A stretch of 64,000 bases of DNA from Parapristionchus giblindavisi (lineage: Eukaryota; Nematoda; Chromadorea; Rhabditida; Diplogasteridae), in assembly GCA_943737045.1 (NCBI GenBank), contig CALSFV010000439.1, positions 62,001 to 126,000 of the forward strand, in the 5' to 3' direction. A program made the translations under genes and the position numbers. Numbering within the stretch: position 1 is the first letter of the stretch; every line of letters starts with the position of its first letter. Shown here in pieces: positions 1 through 11,817 of the stretch. A model generated the notes under the pieces. It was given only the letters and a program-made list of their open reading frames with translations. It did not search any database and was not told the DNA's origin.

Positions 1-534
1 GAAGAAACACCTTGCACTCAAGAAGATCAAAGAACAGGAGAAAGATGAATTGTACAAGAAATTACTAAAGAATTTACACACAGCACTCCATGACTTGGAG
101 GTATCATTATTTTGAAAGATAAGACGTTTAAATGCAAACACTTTTTTCCATTTAGCTTTTCCATATTTTACTTTTGGACTATTAGTTTAATGATACAGCG
201 GTAGCGAGACACAATTTATGTTCACTTTGGCGAAAGCGTAAAAGAAGAAATGTTTGTACAAATAATATAATATAAACAACAAATAACAATAATTGACAAA
301 TAATAGACATGAATATTTCAGGCGTTGAGGGGAGTTTTGCAAGATTTGGCAGAGCAGATACCGGAAATCAGACTGATCTTGAAGCGCGGCAATCACGAAC
401 GATTATTGGAACCAACGGAGCAGGAGACGATACTCGCTCGTATTCATGATATGGAGAATCCAGAGGAAGATGAGAACGAGGATGATGGTAGTGGAAGAAA
501 GAGAAAGAGAACGAAAAGAGATGAAGAAGCTTGA
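1..534 (+). CDS. 3' end of an unidentified gene, two exons
   Basis: The reading frame enters the window open at base 2 (AAG AAA CAC) and runs to base 100, followed by a GT donor. The next exon begins at 322 after a TTTCAG acceptor and stops with TGA at 532-534. The joined part encodes about 103 residues. It starts with a lysine-rich amphipathic stretch (KKHLALKKIKEQEKDELYKK), continues with a leucine-rich helix-like part (around ALRGVLQDLAEQIPE), and ends in a very acidic then basic tail (ENEDDGSGRKRKRTKRDEEA), which could be a nuclear localisation signal. I do not recognise the family. The start lies upstream of the window. Confidence is in the exon structure, not in any function. Confidence 0.6.
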
Positions 535-685
535 ATATTGACAAGGTCTTGACAAGGCCCCACAAAATTGCTCATTCTTCAATCTTCACGTGTTATACTT
601 TTATTCTATTTTCAGCATCAATACCAAAGTTATTTTTTACACAACAAATCGTAAATACATACATACACATTTATTATAAAATAAG

Positions 686-691
686 AATAAA
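686..691 (+). terminator. possible polyadenylation signal AATAAA
   Basis: An AATAAA hexamer lies about 150 bases after the TGA at 534 and is the first one in a plausible position for 3' processing of the upstream gene. Position and sequence are the only evidence. The surrounding DNA is AT-rich, so chance occurrence is likely. Confidence 0.3.
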
Positions 692-1560
692 AAATGAATG
701 CGCTTGAATTCGTTCGTTTACCCTGTAATTCTTCTCTGTATCTATGTGTTGCATGTCTACAAATCGAGTTGTACATACTGCATTATTTTACAAATTATGT
801 AGACATATTTTTTTATTTGCAATATATATATATATATTTAAGGTCCTCATTGTACATTTGCCTTGCTTTATTGTGCTATATTATATATATTTTATCTACG
901 CCCGAGAGCGCAACGAGAAACAATTAGAAAATACGAGTGAAACATAATGATACATGATGATAATGACTCTCATAAATGCTATGGTGAATAAAAGGGGGTG
1001 GGGGGTGCATAAGGTAAGAAATATATAGAGATCAATCAATCAGGCAAACTGGGCTCATCTTGTCATCGTCTGGTCTTTCTCTCATGGTGGGAGTGAGAGT
1101 AGGAGGAATTCTGGCAACATTCTCGCTATAGATAGTTCTCATTGTCAGTATTTTTGATAAAGTGGATGCAAATAACAAATTATAATCTTTGACAAGATCG
1201 ATTTCATTCTATTCGACTTTGCCCCATCATCAACGTTTGAAAATTTCAAATGTGTAAAGTAATAAAAATATTAACTGATAACGTAATAAAAATAAGAAAT
1301 ATATTTTCAAAAATTTCAGAAACCGACGACCGGAACCGTAATTAAGGAAAATCTATCGCAAACTGAACAGCGTTGTGTGCATTGCACAAACGTCGCCAAC
1401 CTTTCATTCATACATGTCTGTTTTACATTCAGCGGTAATTCAAAACCAATGATAGTTGTTTGAAGTGATTTCTTTAAATTTTTTTGTGTAAACCAGAAAT
1501 AACTTTAATTTGACCAATTTCTTGTGTTTCCGGTACGACGTTGACCCTATCACAACAGCC
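692..1560. other. intergenic region upstream of cfp-1
   Basis: AT-rich intergenic DNA between the first gene and cfp-1. Short open frames here are low complexity and have no splice context. A pyrimidine-rich tract ending in CAG at 1494-1496 precedes the cfp-1 start by 64 bases and could be a trans-splice acceptor. No conserved element or repeat was recognised. Confidence 0.4.
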
Positions 1561-4421
1561 ATGGATGATGTGAAGCCTGAACCGCAAGACGACGAAGACT
1601 ACGGACTTCCTGGCAAATCAAATGTAAGCGTTTCTTTTTATATTCTTTTCATTATTTGGAACAAGGTGAATGAACAGGCGCTGGATTTGGGCGAATTCTT
1701 TGAACTTGGCATCTTTACTACGTAATACTTTTGTTCACAATATTCTCAACTTTTCAAATGCTAAAACCACCGTTAATTAAGCAAACTCTCATTTCTATTG
1801 CGTTCTTGCATGTTTGACTTTCAAAGGTCTAAATTTAGTCTAGTCGTTGTTTCGTCGAGCAATATTGTATCGTTTTTTGTATTTATTTATTTATATATTT
1901 ATTTATGTATATATTTTTTAGACTTATTCCAATGAAGATATCAAGAAGGAGATCAAGGAAGAGAAGTTGTATTGCCTGTGCAGGTATTATTATATTTATT
2001 ACCTTTTCCTACTTTCCATTCAAAATTTTGTCATATTATCTCTAGAAACAAAATCTGTTGATAAATGTTCTTACCCATGCACACGTCTATTGATCTTGTC
2101 TAACATCTTTTGTTGGTCTGCTAGTCAAGAAGTAATTATCCTTTCTTCGAAGATTCGATCTTAGCCCCTAAATTGCCACCCAAAACCTCTGTCGCTATCG
2201 TAGTGACGGACATTCATCGATCCCCTATGTTACTCCACTGCCTGTTATATATGATGGAATGGAGAATAAGAATAAGAATTGCAGATCCGGCGAGTCTAAT
2301 CGATTTATGATTGAATGTGATAACTGCAACGAATGGTATCACGGAGACTGCATTGAGGTATGCTTAATTAATAGTTTAATGTGCAATTTATTCATCTCGT
2401 AATTCTTTCCATTGTGACCAGTGGAAACCTAAAATAGACTAACTGTTTAAAAAATATAGTTTAAATTAGTTAAATAAATTAATACGTATTTTGTAGGTGT
2501 CCAAATCGCAGTCTAAACGAATCGAAACATACTATTGTCCGCCGTGCATATCACAAAACTCCCTGCTGCAGATTGTCTATAAGACTGCTACGAAGAAGCA
2601 AACATCAGGTTTGTGTAGGTTGATCGATATCTGTGACTAATCAGGAGTACTGTAAGTAATCAATAAAACCTTGAAAGATACTGTAGATAATCTATAACTT
2701 ATGTGGTGTTAAAATCTTCAATGTTAACACCGTTGTAAGAGTTTTTTTTCAATTACGAAGCTATGCTACTTTTAAAACTACTATTACAATCACAGTTACG
2801 CTACTTTTCACTTTTACATCTCCTTTTCCGAGATTTTAACAGCATTGGAAGATTGATCAAGCAATGACACTGCATAGACATGGTCTATGGTTATCCCATG
2901 GGATAGACCCACCCGCAAAAATTTGCCTTTCATGGGTACCCACCCGCAAAATTGGACCATAATTTTACGATTTTCTTGCAATTTTCACGATTTTGGGGTA
3001 CCCACATGCGTTTTTATCTCAAAACCGAGTTACCCACACGCGTTTTTGATCTAAAATCTAGGTATCCACACGCATTTGAAGGGTCTGGGATATTGATAGA
3101 CCATCACTGACATTTTATTAATTACAGACGAACGTAAGCCTCGTTGCGACAACTGTCTCAACTGTCGGCGTACGCCCAACTGCAATGTGGTAAGTGAATT
3201 TGTAATTTCATTTTTATTTATTCGATACCCTTTTGGGCGGGATACCTCCCGGAAGACCACCCATGCACTCCTTATCATTTCATTTTCCCCATTTTTTGTT
3301 CAATATCCTTTTGGGCGAGATGTGTTCGATATCCTGAGTTTAGAAGTCCATTGAGGGTATACGGTAGATTCCCTTAATGACTCCGGTTGTACAGGGTAAT
3401 ATAGTAAGTAGCGCGCAAAAAGTACTTATAAGTAACTTACCCTTTACTTACTTTTTTTGTTACTGTTTTGCTATTTCATGATTATATAGCGAAAAAGTAA
3501 GTAAGCAGTAAATTACCTTTTGCGCGCTACTTACTGTGATATTGCCCTGCTAAACCGGAGGATCTTCTAATTTCCCCGAGGACCACCCATATACTTATTA
3601 TATTATCCACCGTTGCAGTGCGTGTGGTGCGTGACGAACAAGGGTCGGTGCATCAACGTCGAGTGCCTCTCCGTGCTCATGGAGGAAGTCGATGTCAAGA
3701 AGGGTCAGTTGGTTAATTTTTTTTCAATTTTGATTTTGCACATCGTTTAGTTGGTTAGTAAATGAACACCTAGTAGATCCAGAAAATCTGGATGTCTAGC
3801 AGATCGCAAGACTGATTTGGATATAAATTGGTCAATTTTAATGCATTTTGACATAGGTGGGCGCGTTAAAACGAATATTACTTAAAATAATTTTTACTTC
3901 ATTTTGACTGTTGTGCATAGGTCGAATAGCTAGGTTATCGGTTTGCAAAATCCGGTCAGTTTTTTTCAATTTTTTGCAAATTTGGCTCTAAATCCGGTCA
4001 GATTTATCGATTTTTGTGCAATTTTGGCTCAAAATCCGGTCAGGTTTTTCGATTTTTGCGAAGTTTTGGCTCATAATCCGGACAGGCTTGGTACTTTATA
4101 ACCTACTTTTCGACCTATGCTGTTGTGCATACCAAAAAGTCCGAGTGGTATAGCAATTCTGTGATAAGACATTACACTGTGTTTATTATAAACAAATAAA
4201 TAAATAAACTGCAACGAATGGTAGCAACAATAATGGAGTGACGGAACTCCTTTTTTTCTCATTATTCATGTTTTAACTGATGGATAAATAAATAAATTGC
4301 TCATTATTCTATTAATTCAACCTTACTACCTCGTTGTGGTATTGTATTTATGTGTCTTATCATTTCTCTTATGTCATTTCTCTATGTATCTTATCATTCT
4401 TACCTGAAACGCACATAAAGA

Positions 4422-4485
<64 letters not shown>

Positions 4486-7400
4486 CCGTGGTGCCTCGCA
4501 AGCCGAAGGTGTCCATCCCTCGTCGTCGAGGGTCCTCGGATGATGAAGTCGATTTTAAGGAGGAAGAAGACGATGACGATGATGATAGTGAGATTGTTTG
4601 TTTAATGAAAATTGCTTTAAAACGCGCTCTCTGTAAGGGCGGAGGGGTGAGGGCACAAAGTTTCAAAATCATCCTAGATCATTCATATTTGGTGGTTAGA
4701 GTCCCTAGGGGTGGGATACACTTCAGCCAAAAAATTGGCTCGAATTATCGATTTTTGATCTACCAAAAGTGAAAAAATCAACTTGATTTTTACCAATCGT
4801 GTCATATATCATTCGAAAGAGCGTTGAAAGTTATGTAAACATGATAAGTTTCAAAAGATTTCGTTTATTAGTTTTTGAGAAAAATCCGATTTTTCGAAAA
4901 AATGGCCAGATTCTTTTCCTTTCGTTAAATAGCAGACAACATTCCCATCATTTCTTGTCTCTGGGCAGTTGATATATTATGTAAAAAGAGATGGGCTATC
5001 CGAATATCACAACTATTTTTACCATCTCCGTTACGGAATATGACATATTGGCAAAAAACCAGCCTTTTTTAGCGTTACAATCGTCGACGAGGGTTCGAAT
5101 CCTGCCACGGGTAAAAATTTTTGCAAACTTTTTTCAATTACATTCTTGCTTTTAATCATCTTTTTTCGATTTTAGGACTGCTTTAAGTGATTTTCAATTG
5201 CAATATTACATGATTTCAATCCATTTTTTATTTTGCTGGTACGAGAACTTATTTTCTAAAGGAGATCACTCAAATGAAAGTGAAAGTAAGATCATTTCGT
5301 AAAAAAAACGAGAATGTGACTAGTACCAAATGCCACGGTTTTGATTGACACTTGCTTTCTATCCATCGCTTAGTGCGCTCAAGACCAAGAAATTTGCAAC
5401 TCGATATACGGAAAAGGCGAAGGATTTTGTCATCATGCTGTTCGATGAGGGACTCAATAAGGGAACCAAAGTGTCAGCTGAAGATGGTGAGAAAAGAATG
5501 CGTGAATCGTTTAACCAGGATGGCTCGAGAATGTTTTCGCCGGAAGAAAGGTTGAGTGCTCGCCAAATCGGCTCATATTATAGTCGAATTAAATCTGCAA
5601 GAACCATCGCATCTGCTAACATTGACAAAAAAAGAATGCAAAGTGGAATCAGAGGAAAACGTTCTACAATCGACGTGGATAACGATGAACTAAATTTCGA
5701 TACAGAATGGAGGAAATTGTTGATTGAATTGGATACGAGCGAAGTTGATGCAATTGATGATGAGGCATTAATATCTGATGACGATCTTATAGTCACTTCC
5801 ATCAGAAACAACATGAATGAAATTTTCAACATGGAAGAAACGATTGAATTGATGTATGGAGAACTTACCGATGTTAATTCTGTTGTGGAAGATGATTCAA
5901 ATGACAACGATGTATGTGCTTGATGTATCCATTGATAAAAAATGTTTAAAATTGGCTACTTCCATTTTCAGAACATTACATCGATCTCAAAATCACTTAA
6001 AGCAGTCCTAAAAATCGAAAAAAAGATGATTAAAAGCAAAAAAAGTAATTGAAAAAAGTTTGCAAAAATTTTCACCCGTGGCAGGATTCGAACCCTCGTC
6101 GACGATTGTAACGCTAAAAAAGGCTGGTTTTTTGCCAATATGTCATATTCCGTAACGGAGATGGTATAAATAGTTGTGATATTCGGATAGCCCATCTCTT
6201 TTTCCATAATATATCAACTGCCCAGAGACAAGAAATGATGGGAATGTTGTCTGCTATTTAACGAAAGGAAAAGAATCTGGCTATTTTTCGAAAAATCGGA
6301 TTTTTCTCAAAAACCAATGAACGAAATCTTTTGAAACTTATCATGTTTACATAACTTTCAACGCTCTTTCGAATGATATATGACACGATTGGTAAAAATC
6401 AAGTTGATTTTTTCACTTTTGGTTGATCAAAAATCGATAATTCGAGCCAATTTTTTGGCTGAAGTGTATCCCACCCCTAGGGACTCTAACCACCAAATAT
6501 GAATGGTCTAGGATGATTTTGAAACTTTGTGCCCTCTCCCTGTCGCTACCCCTCCGCTGTTACGGAGAGTGCGTTTTAAAAACTGATTGGTTATAGGGGA
6601 AAGAAGGGATGGAAGGGGGTACAAGTCGTGCATTTTCGGGTGGTACCGCCTCATTGGCCGCCAAATCCTGAAATTAGTTTAACGAAAATTTTTATGATAG
6701 CCACTTGATGCGGAAATGACCGGTGTTATGGGAGAATTTGTATGAATAAGCTTGAAAGCCAATGAATTATATTGTATTCATTGCCAACTATCATACATGT
6801 GCGGGGTACCTGGAGCTCGATTATGCAGAGGGGCATTCAAACGAAAAATGGTTAATTTTATAGGGGGGGGGCTTCACCTTTTTCCCCAAAAATTTCACCA
6901 AAACGTCATTTTTACAGGGAGCATATCAAAAATTTTCGAAAAGCCCTAATTTTACGGGGGGGGGGGGGGCATGGCGGCGTCCATGTATGCCAACTATTAC
7001 CGAAATCGCTTTCCCCTCTTTCCCTTGTCCAGTAATATGTTTATGAGTATATTTTTGATGGAATTTATTCATAAATAACATAATAGTTGGAGCCGTCATT
7101 CCGCGTATCAATATAATGTCAGCGTACAACAGGACAAGTCAGTATAGACTGGTTTATCATAGATTGGGAGGGTCTTATATCACGCCTGTCACGATAGAAT
7201 CGAGCTGAGTATGGGAAAAATGCAAAAATGGCGAAATGAGCTAGGACCTTTTTTGGATATCTCCAGGTATGCCCTACCAGCCCCCAAAGTCTTATTGTGC
7301 AATTTTCATTTTGGGGCTCAATACACCGGTTCGGTAAGGTGAAGTCCCAACTTTAAGCACGCATTTCTCGCTTCTGGTGCGTTTTAGGGAAAAGTGTCAC

Positions 7401-10400
7401 AAGAGTGACCCCCGCTCTTTTTTCTAGCTCTAAACAAACCAGTGGTCATGAAAATGCCTCGGAACAGAGCTACACTTGTGAGCAAATAACTCAAAAATTT
7501 AGGAAAAGGAGGTGCTCTTCTTCCAGTATGTTATTAAGTTTTTCATGCGCTTTCAAATGAGGGGTTGGCGAAAAAAAAATACGTTAATGCGTTCGTATGG
7601 TTCATCCCCTTGAACATTTCCTGATGATTTGAGTCATTTTCGCCCAACCACAGTCTCTCGTTTCACACACACATGATATAGTCGTGACAGGCATGATATA
7701 GTCGTCTTTGCGCAGACAAAGACTCACAAAGGAATCTTCATAGGCAAATCTAACATCGTTATCCAGTCATCATTCCTATCGCTCTAGTCGTACTTGAGCG
7801 GTCGCTCCACAACAATAATTATTATGCGTTATATACTATGATAATGATAGTTTATATTGCAGTCTTCGCGCCCTCCTCATCTCGGCGTCCGCCCCACGGC
7901 AAGGATAAGACGAAGCGAGAGAAGGCAAAGGCGCCGCGGAAGGAGCGGACCAATACGATGCATCATGTTGGTTTTTAAAAATAATATTATTTTTATATAT
8001 TTGTTTAACATAAAAACGTCCGGGAGGGCGTGGAAAATGTATGATTACCGAACATTTTTTCTCGTTTTTCAAATACGCCTTCTCGATTTAGAAAATTCGT
8101 TATTTTTCGCTTAAAATCGTCATTTTGGCTTTTTTTCGCATCGAGTGAGTGACAATAATCCATATGTAGTGGGTCAATTCTCACACTGTGAGGGTATGCA
8201 AATGTATGATTTGAAAAAATAAAGGTTGATTTGCGAATTGGAATGGTTCCCCTCTTCCTGCAATCATAGGTCGAATAGCTAGGTTATCGGATTTTAAAAT
8301 ACGGTCAGGTTTTTCGAGTTTATACAAATTTGGCTCAAAATGCGGTCAGATTTTTCGATTTTTATGAAATTGTAGCTTAAAGGGACCGGGAAACGAAAAA
8401 CAAGTTGATCTTATATAGAAGTGCTTTCAATGTTGCTTCCAAATTCATAATACACTTTAAATAATAATATTACCGTAAGGAAATATCAAAACAAATGTCA
8501 TGTTGAATACCGTAGTTTGCTCCATGTTTGTTGGGGTATTTTACTAATTTACACCACGTGCAATTCACGGACGTGAACGCTACGGCTCCCTATATTTATC
8601 AATGCTATTTTCCTTTTATTATCTTTGTTTGGCTACCGACATGATCAATTAATAAGTGAACTGCATAACAATGTGCATAATACTGATAACGTTAGAAATA
8701 ATAATCTTACCCAACTATCGAACAAATAACAATAAAACATTAATCATTCTCATTATCATTTTGTCACTTTCGTTTTGCTGCGCGATCAAGATGTGCTAGA
8801 CTTTATGCCTAATCTCGCTGCACAACGTGCACTTTCAACATTGATTTAGATAACTATTGTTATAATATAAATGAGTTAGAGTTATGATAATCAAGTAGAG
8901 CGCCCTCCACCGGTTCTCACTCGTGGTTCATATATATGTTTCGCCCAATAACACAGTATATCTAGAATATCATCGATTCATCAACAAGAATAGGGACAAC
9001 AAATGGATCAAAATGAACAATCTTCAATCATTAACAAGAATGTGGTACAATGTGCATAAGAATCTTGTATCCTTTTTGAATAATGTCTTCGTCACTCGAA
9101 GTCCGCTTCATTCGTCGATAATCGGACCCTCTGTGGTGCTGAATCGATTGGGACGCGCAGTAGTAGAGCAACATGCAATGAATCTGCAATGATTTACGTG
9201 GAATTGTATTAAAATAAATACACATTATTACCAAATAGTGAACTACGATAATCTCTAAACAGCAATCAATATTACTTTTGAATCGAAAACTGCTTATCTA
9301 GATGTACAGGAATACAAAAGTGCAGTCTGTTAAAGCCACACCCCAAGTTAATTTGAATCTCTCCGCTCTGGCAATACTCTCTCACTTTCTTTGTCTACGA
9401 GAGAGTATTGCCAATGCGGAGGGTAAAATTAGCTTGGGGTATTCCTTTAATAGCCTATATAGCAATAGAATCGATAGTTTGTCATGATCAACGATAATCG
9501 GGAAAGTAAAAGCCAAATCAATTAAATCAATAAGCACCTGTCAATAGAAGGGCATCCTTTCATTCATATCCAGCATCCTTTCATTCATATCCTAGTCATC
9601 TTCATATTCACATTCTATCCACGTAGAGCTGAAAGATTCCAATATTTGTAAGAGGTTACAAATTACGTAATACAAAACAATCAACAATTATGTTTATTTT
9701 ACCATACTTGCTTAGCTTATATGTATTCAGCAAGGTCAGTAACACGTAAACTTTCTTAGTTTATATCTTACACTACACTATACTTACTTCTAAGACACTA
9801 CACTATACTTACTTCTAAGTTATACCACCTTAATCTAACTGTCTAACTTTTTCACTACTTATCTTTAATAAGTCTAATTATATTTTCACTTTCGCGTTAT
9901 CCTTACTAACTCTACAAAAACCTACTTACTTTCCATATTCTCAATTATTCAGAATGAATATATGACATAATATATAACAAATAATCATAAATATCACAAA
10001 CCATGCTCACGAACGTAAGAGAAGAGCTGTTGCTTGAGGGAAGGGTTGCGGGCTTATCCGATAACGAGGGCTCCGGAGAGGTTTCCGATACCAGCTCCGG
10101 ATCCAGTTACTCCTACGGTGGCTGTTCCTGCTCCGACGTACTTGGCGGCAGAGTCGATATCACGACGAGCGACTGAGGTATGCATGACACGGGCAGTGAC
10201 GGCGGTCTCGGCGTGGAGAGCCAAGGGGATTCCGGGTGAGGAGAGTGCTGCGGGCGAGGGGAAAGGCGAGACGCTGGCAGTACATGTCGGCGGGGGCTAC
10301 CTCAAAGTTGGAAAATTAAAAGAGTGACAGGGGATTAGCGATATAGGTCTCAAAAATAGAGCTAAATTATAATGAGATTGACCAAGGGGAGATTGACTTG

Positions 10401-11785
10401 CTGAAAACAGGGATTGGCAAGCAAGGTTGCCGCAAACATGCACTAATTTATAACTTGTGAGTAAATTGTTTCGTTGTTGTTCAAATGTTCATCCGTTTCG
10501 AAGCAACAACTTGCAAAGTTGTTGCTACTTGCGGCAAACTTGCGCGACAATCCCAATGAATGACAAAATAACGTACAGTTTCACATTCTGACAGTTCAAA
10601 ACACAATGACAAGGATTCTGTTTAAGCCATACAAACTGTACGCACAAAATATTAGAGGTAATAAGAAAAAAACAACGAAAGAGAAGCGGGAATGTGAAAA
10701 ATGAAAGTGAAAACATTTGTTGTGTGCCTGTGGTGCACAAGTTCGACTTTTCGCATTCATAGAAACTTTCATGGAGCAGATTACGGTATATATTATTTTA
10801 AAACCCCTTATATTCAGAGATATAATTTTTTTCGTCAGATTTTGTTTTGCTATACATCATATTTATAGCACAATGGACTCATACAGAAAAAAATAAAATT
10901 TTTATAAAATAGTAATTTTTTGGGTGCATTTTCCCTTTAAAATGCGGTCACGTTTTTCGATTTTTTGGGAAATTTAAGCTCAAAATGCGGTCAGGCTTGG
11001 TACTCTGTGACATACTTTTCGACCTATGCCTGTAATGATTTCTAATATTTCTTTGTTGCTGCTTAACCACCACAGTAATTTGGCATGAAATGAGCTTGGG
11101 GCATGTGTGGCGGAAAATGTACGATAACTCATCCCCGATGCGTTCATTTGAAGCAATAAAATATTATTATATTAATATTATCATTATTATGACAATTGCA
11201 GTCCCAGTCGGACAAGGGCGTGCTGAAGGAGAAGAAGTCGCAGTCGAAGAAGCGCTCCGAAGCCGCTACTATTACGGCGGATCGTGTGCCCTCACGCTCG
11301 GGTACGGTAGCCACACGACGGCTCGCGATCGACAACTGACTTTATTGTTGGTCTTTTAGATTCCCGCCTTGACAACGGAGCGTTCACGCACATGTCCTGG
11401 GACGAAGTGCAGGCGTTGAGGCGGCGAGGTACGGGTTTGATACTGTATGATTACTGTTGTTTGGGGGTACTGCATTGGCTTACTGTAGCTTCACGGGGTA
11501 CGGTACAAAGTGTCGTAGTTTGATTTAAAAAAGATTTCTGTTCATTGTAGGTCGTCGGAAGCTGGAACCGATTCAGTGTCAGGGACGGTAAGATTATTGA
11601 TCGATTGGTTAATCGAATGCTGATTCGAGAAGAAGTGTGTCGGCGAGATATCGCAATGAATAAAATGCTCTTTCTTTCATGTTTATTTTTGGCCCCTTTT
11701 TGGACTGGTCCGGTGTTCTAGAGTAGTGCCGGCTTTGCCTGTAGTCACACCGGGACCCGGGTCATCAAAAAGATTTTGAATTCAC

Positions 11786-11817
<32 letters not shown>

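Larger units (their letters stand above)
8377..10940. mobile_element. 2.56-kb TTAA-flanked insertion carrying a retrocopied gene
   Basis: Begins TTAAAGGGACCGGGAAACG and ends CATTTTCCCTTTAA, so the terminal match is short (TTAAAGGGA). The left end sequence recurs inverted at 46285-46328, so it is a repeated family. Contents: AT-rich DNA without a convincing gene, one TTAA hairpin MITE (9330-9450), and an ATP synthase subunit c processed pseudogene (10015-10285). No transposase is visible, so it would need help in trans. Confidence 0.7.
8265..11028. mobile_element. CATAGGTCGAA MITE split by a 2.56-kb TTAA insertion
   Basis: Left part 8265-8376 (CATAGGTCGAATAGCTAGG, GGTCAGGTTTTTCGA units) and right part 10941-11028 (AATGCGGTCA to TTTTCGACCTATG) make one typical 200-bp family member when joined. 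The interruption is flanked by TTAA on both sides. The junction gives TTGTAGC-TTAA-AATGCGG, matching the GGCTCAAAATGCGG of other copies. Confidence 0.8.

Noticed and set aside
4488..4772. A 94-codon open frame starting at [11 protein letters not shown]
   Set aside because: Only 4486-4587 is exon; the rest reads into intron and transposon.
8923..9192. An 89-codon frame beginning [16 protein letters not shown]
   Set aside because: No homology, no splice context, within an AT-rich transposon interior.
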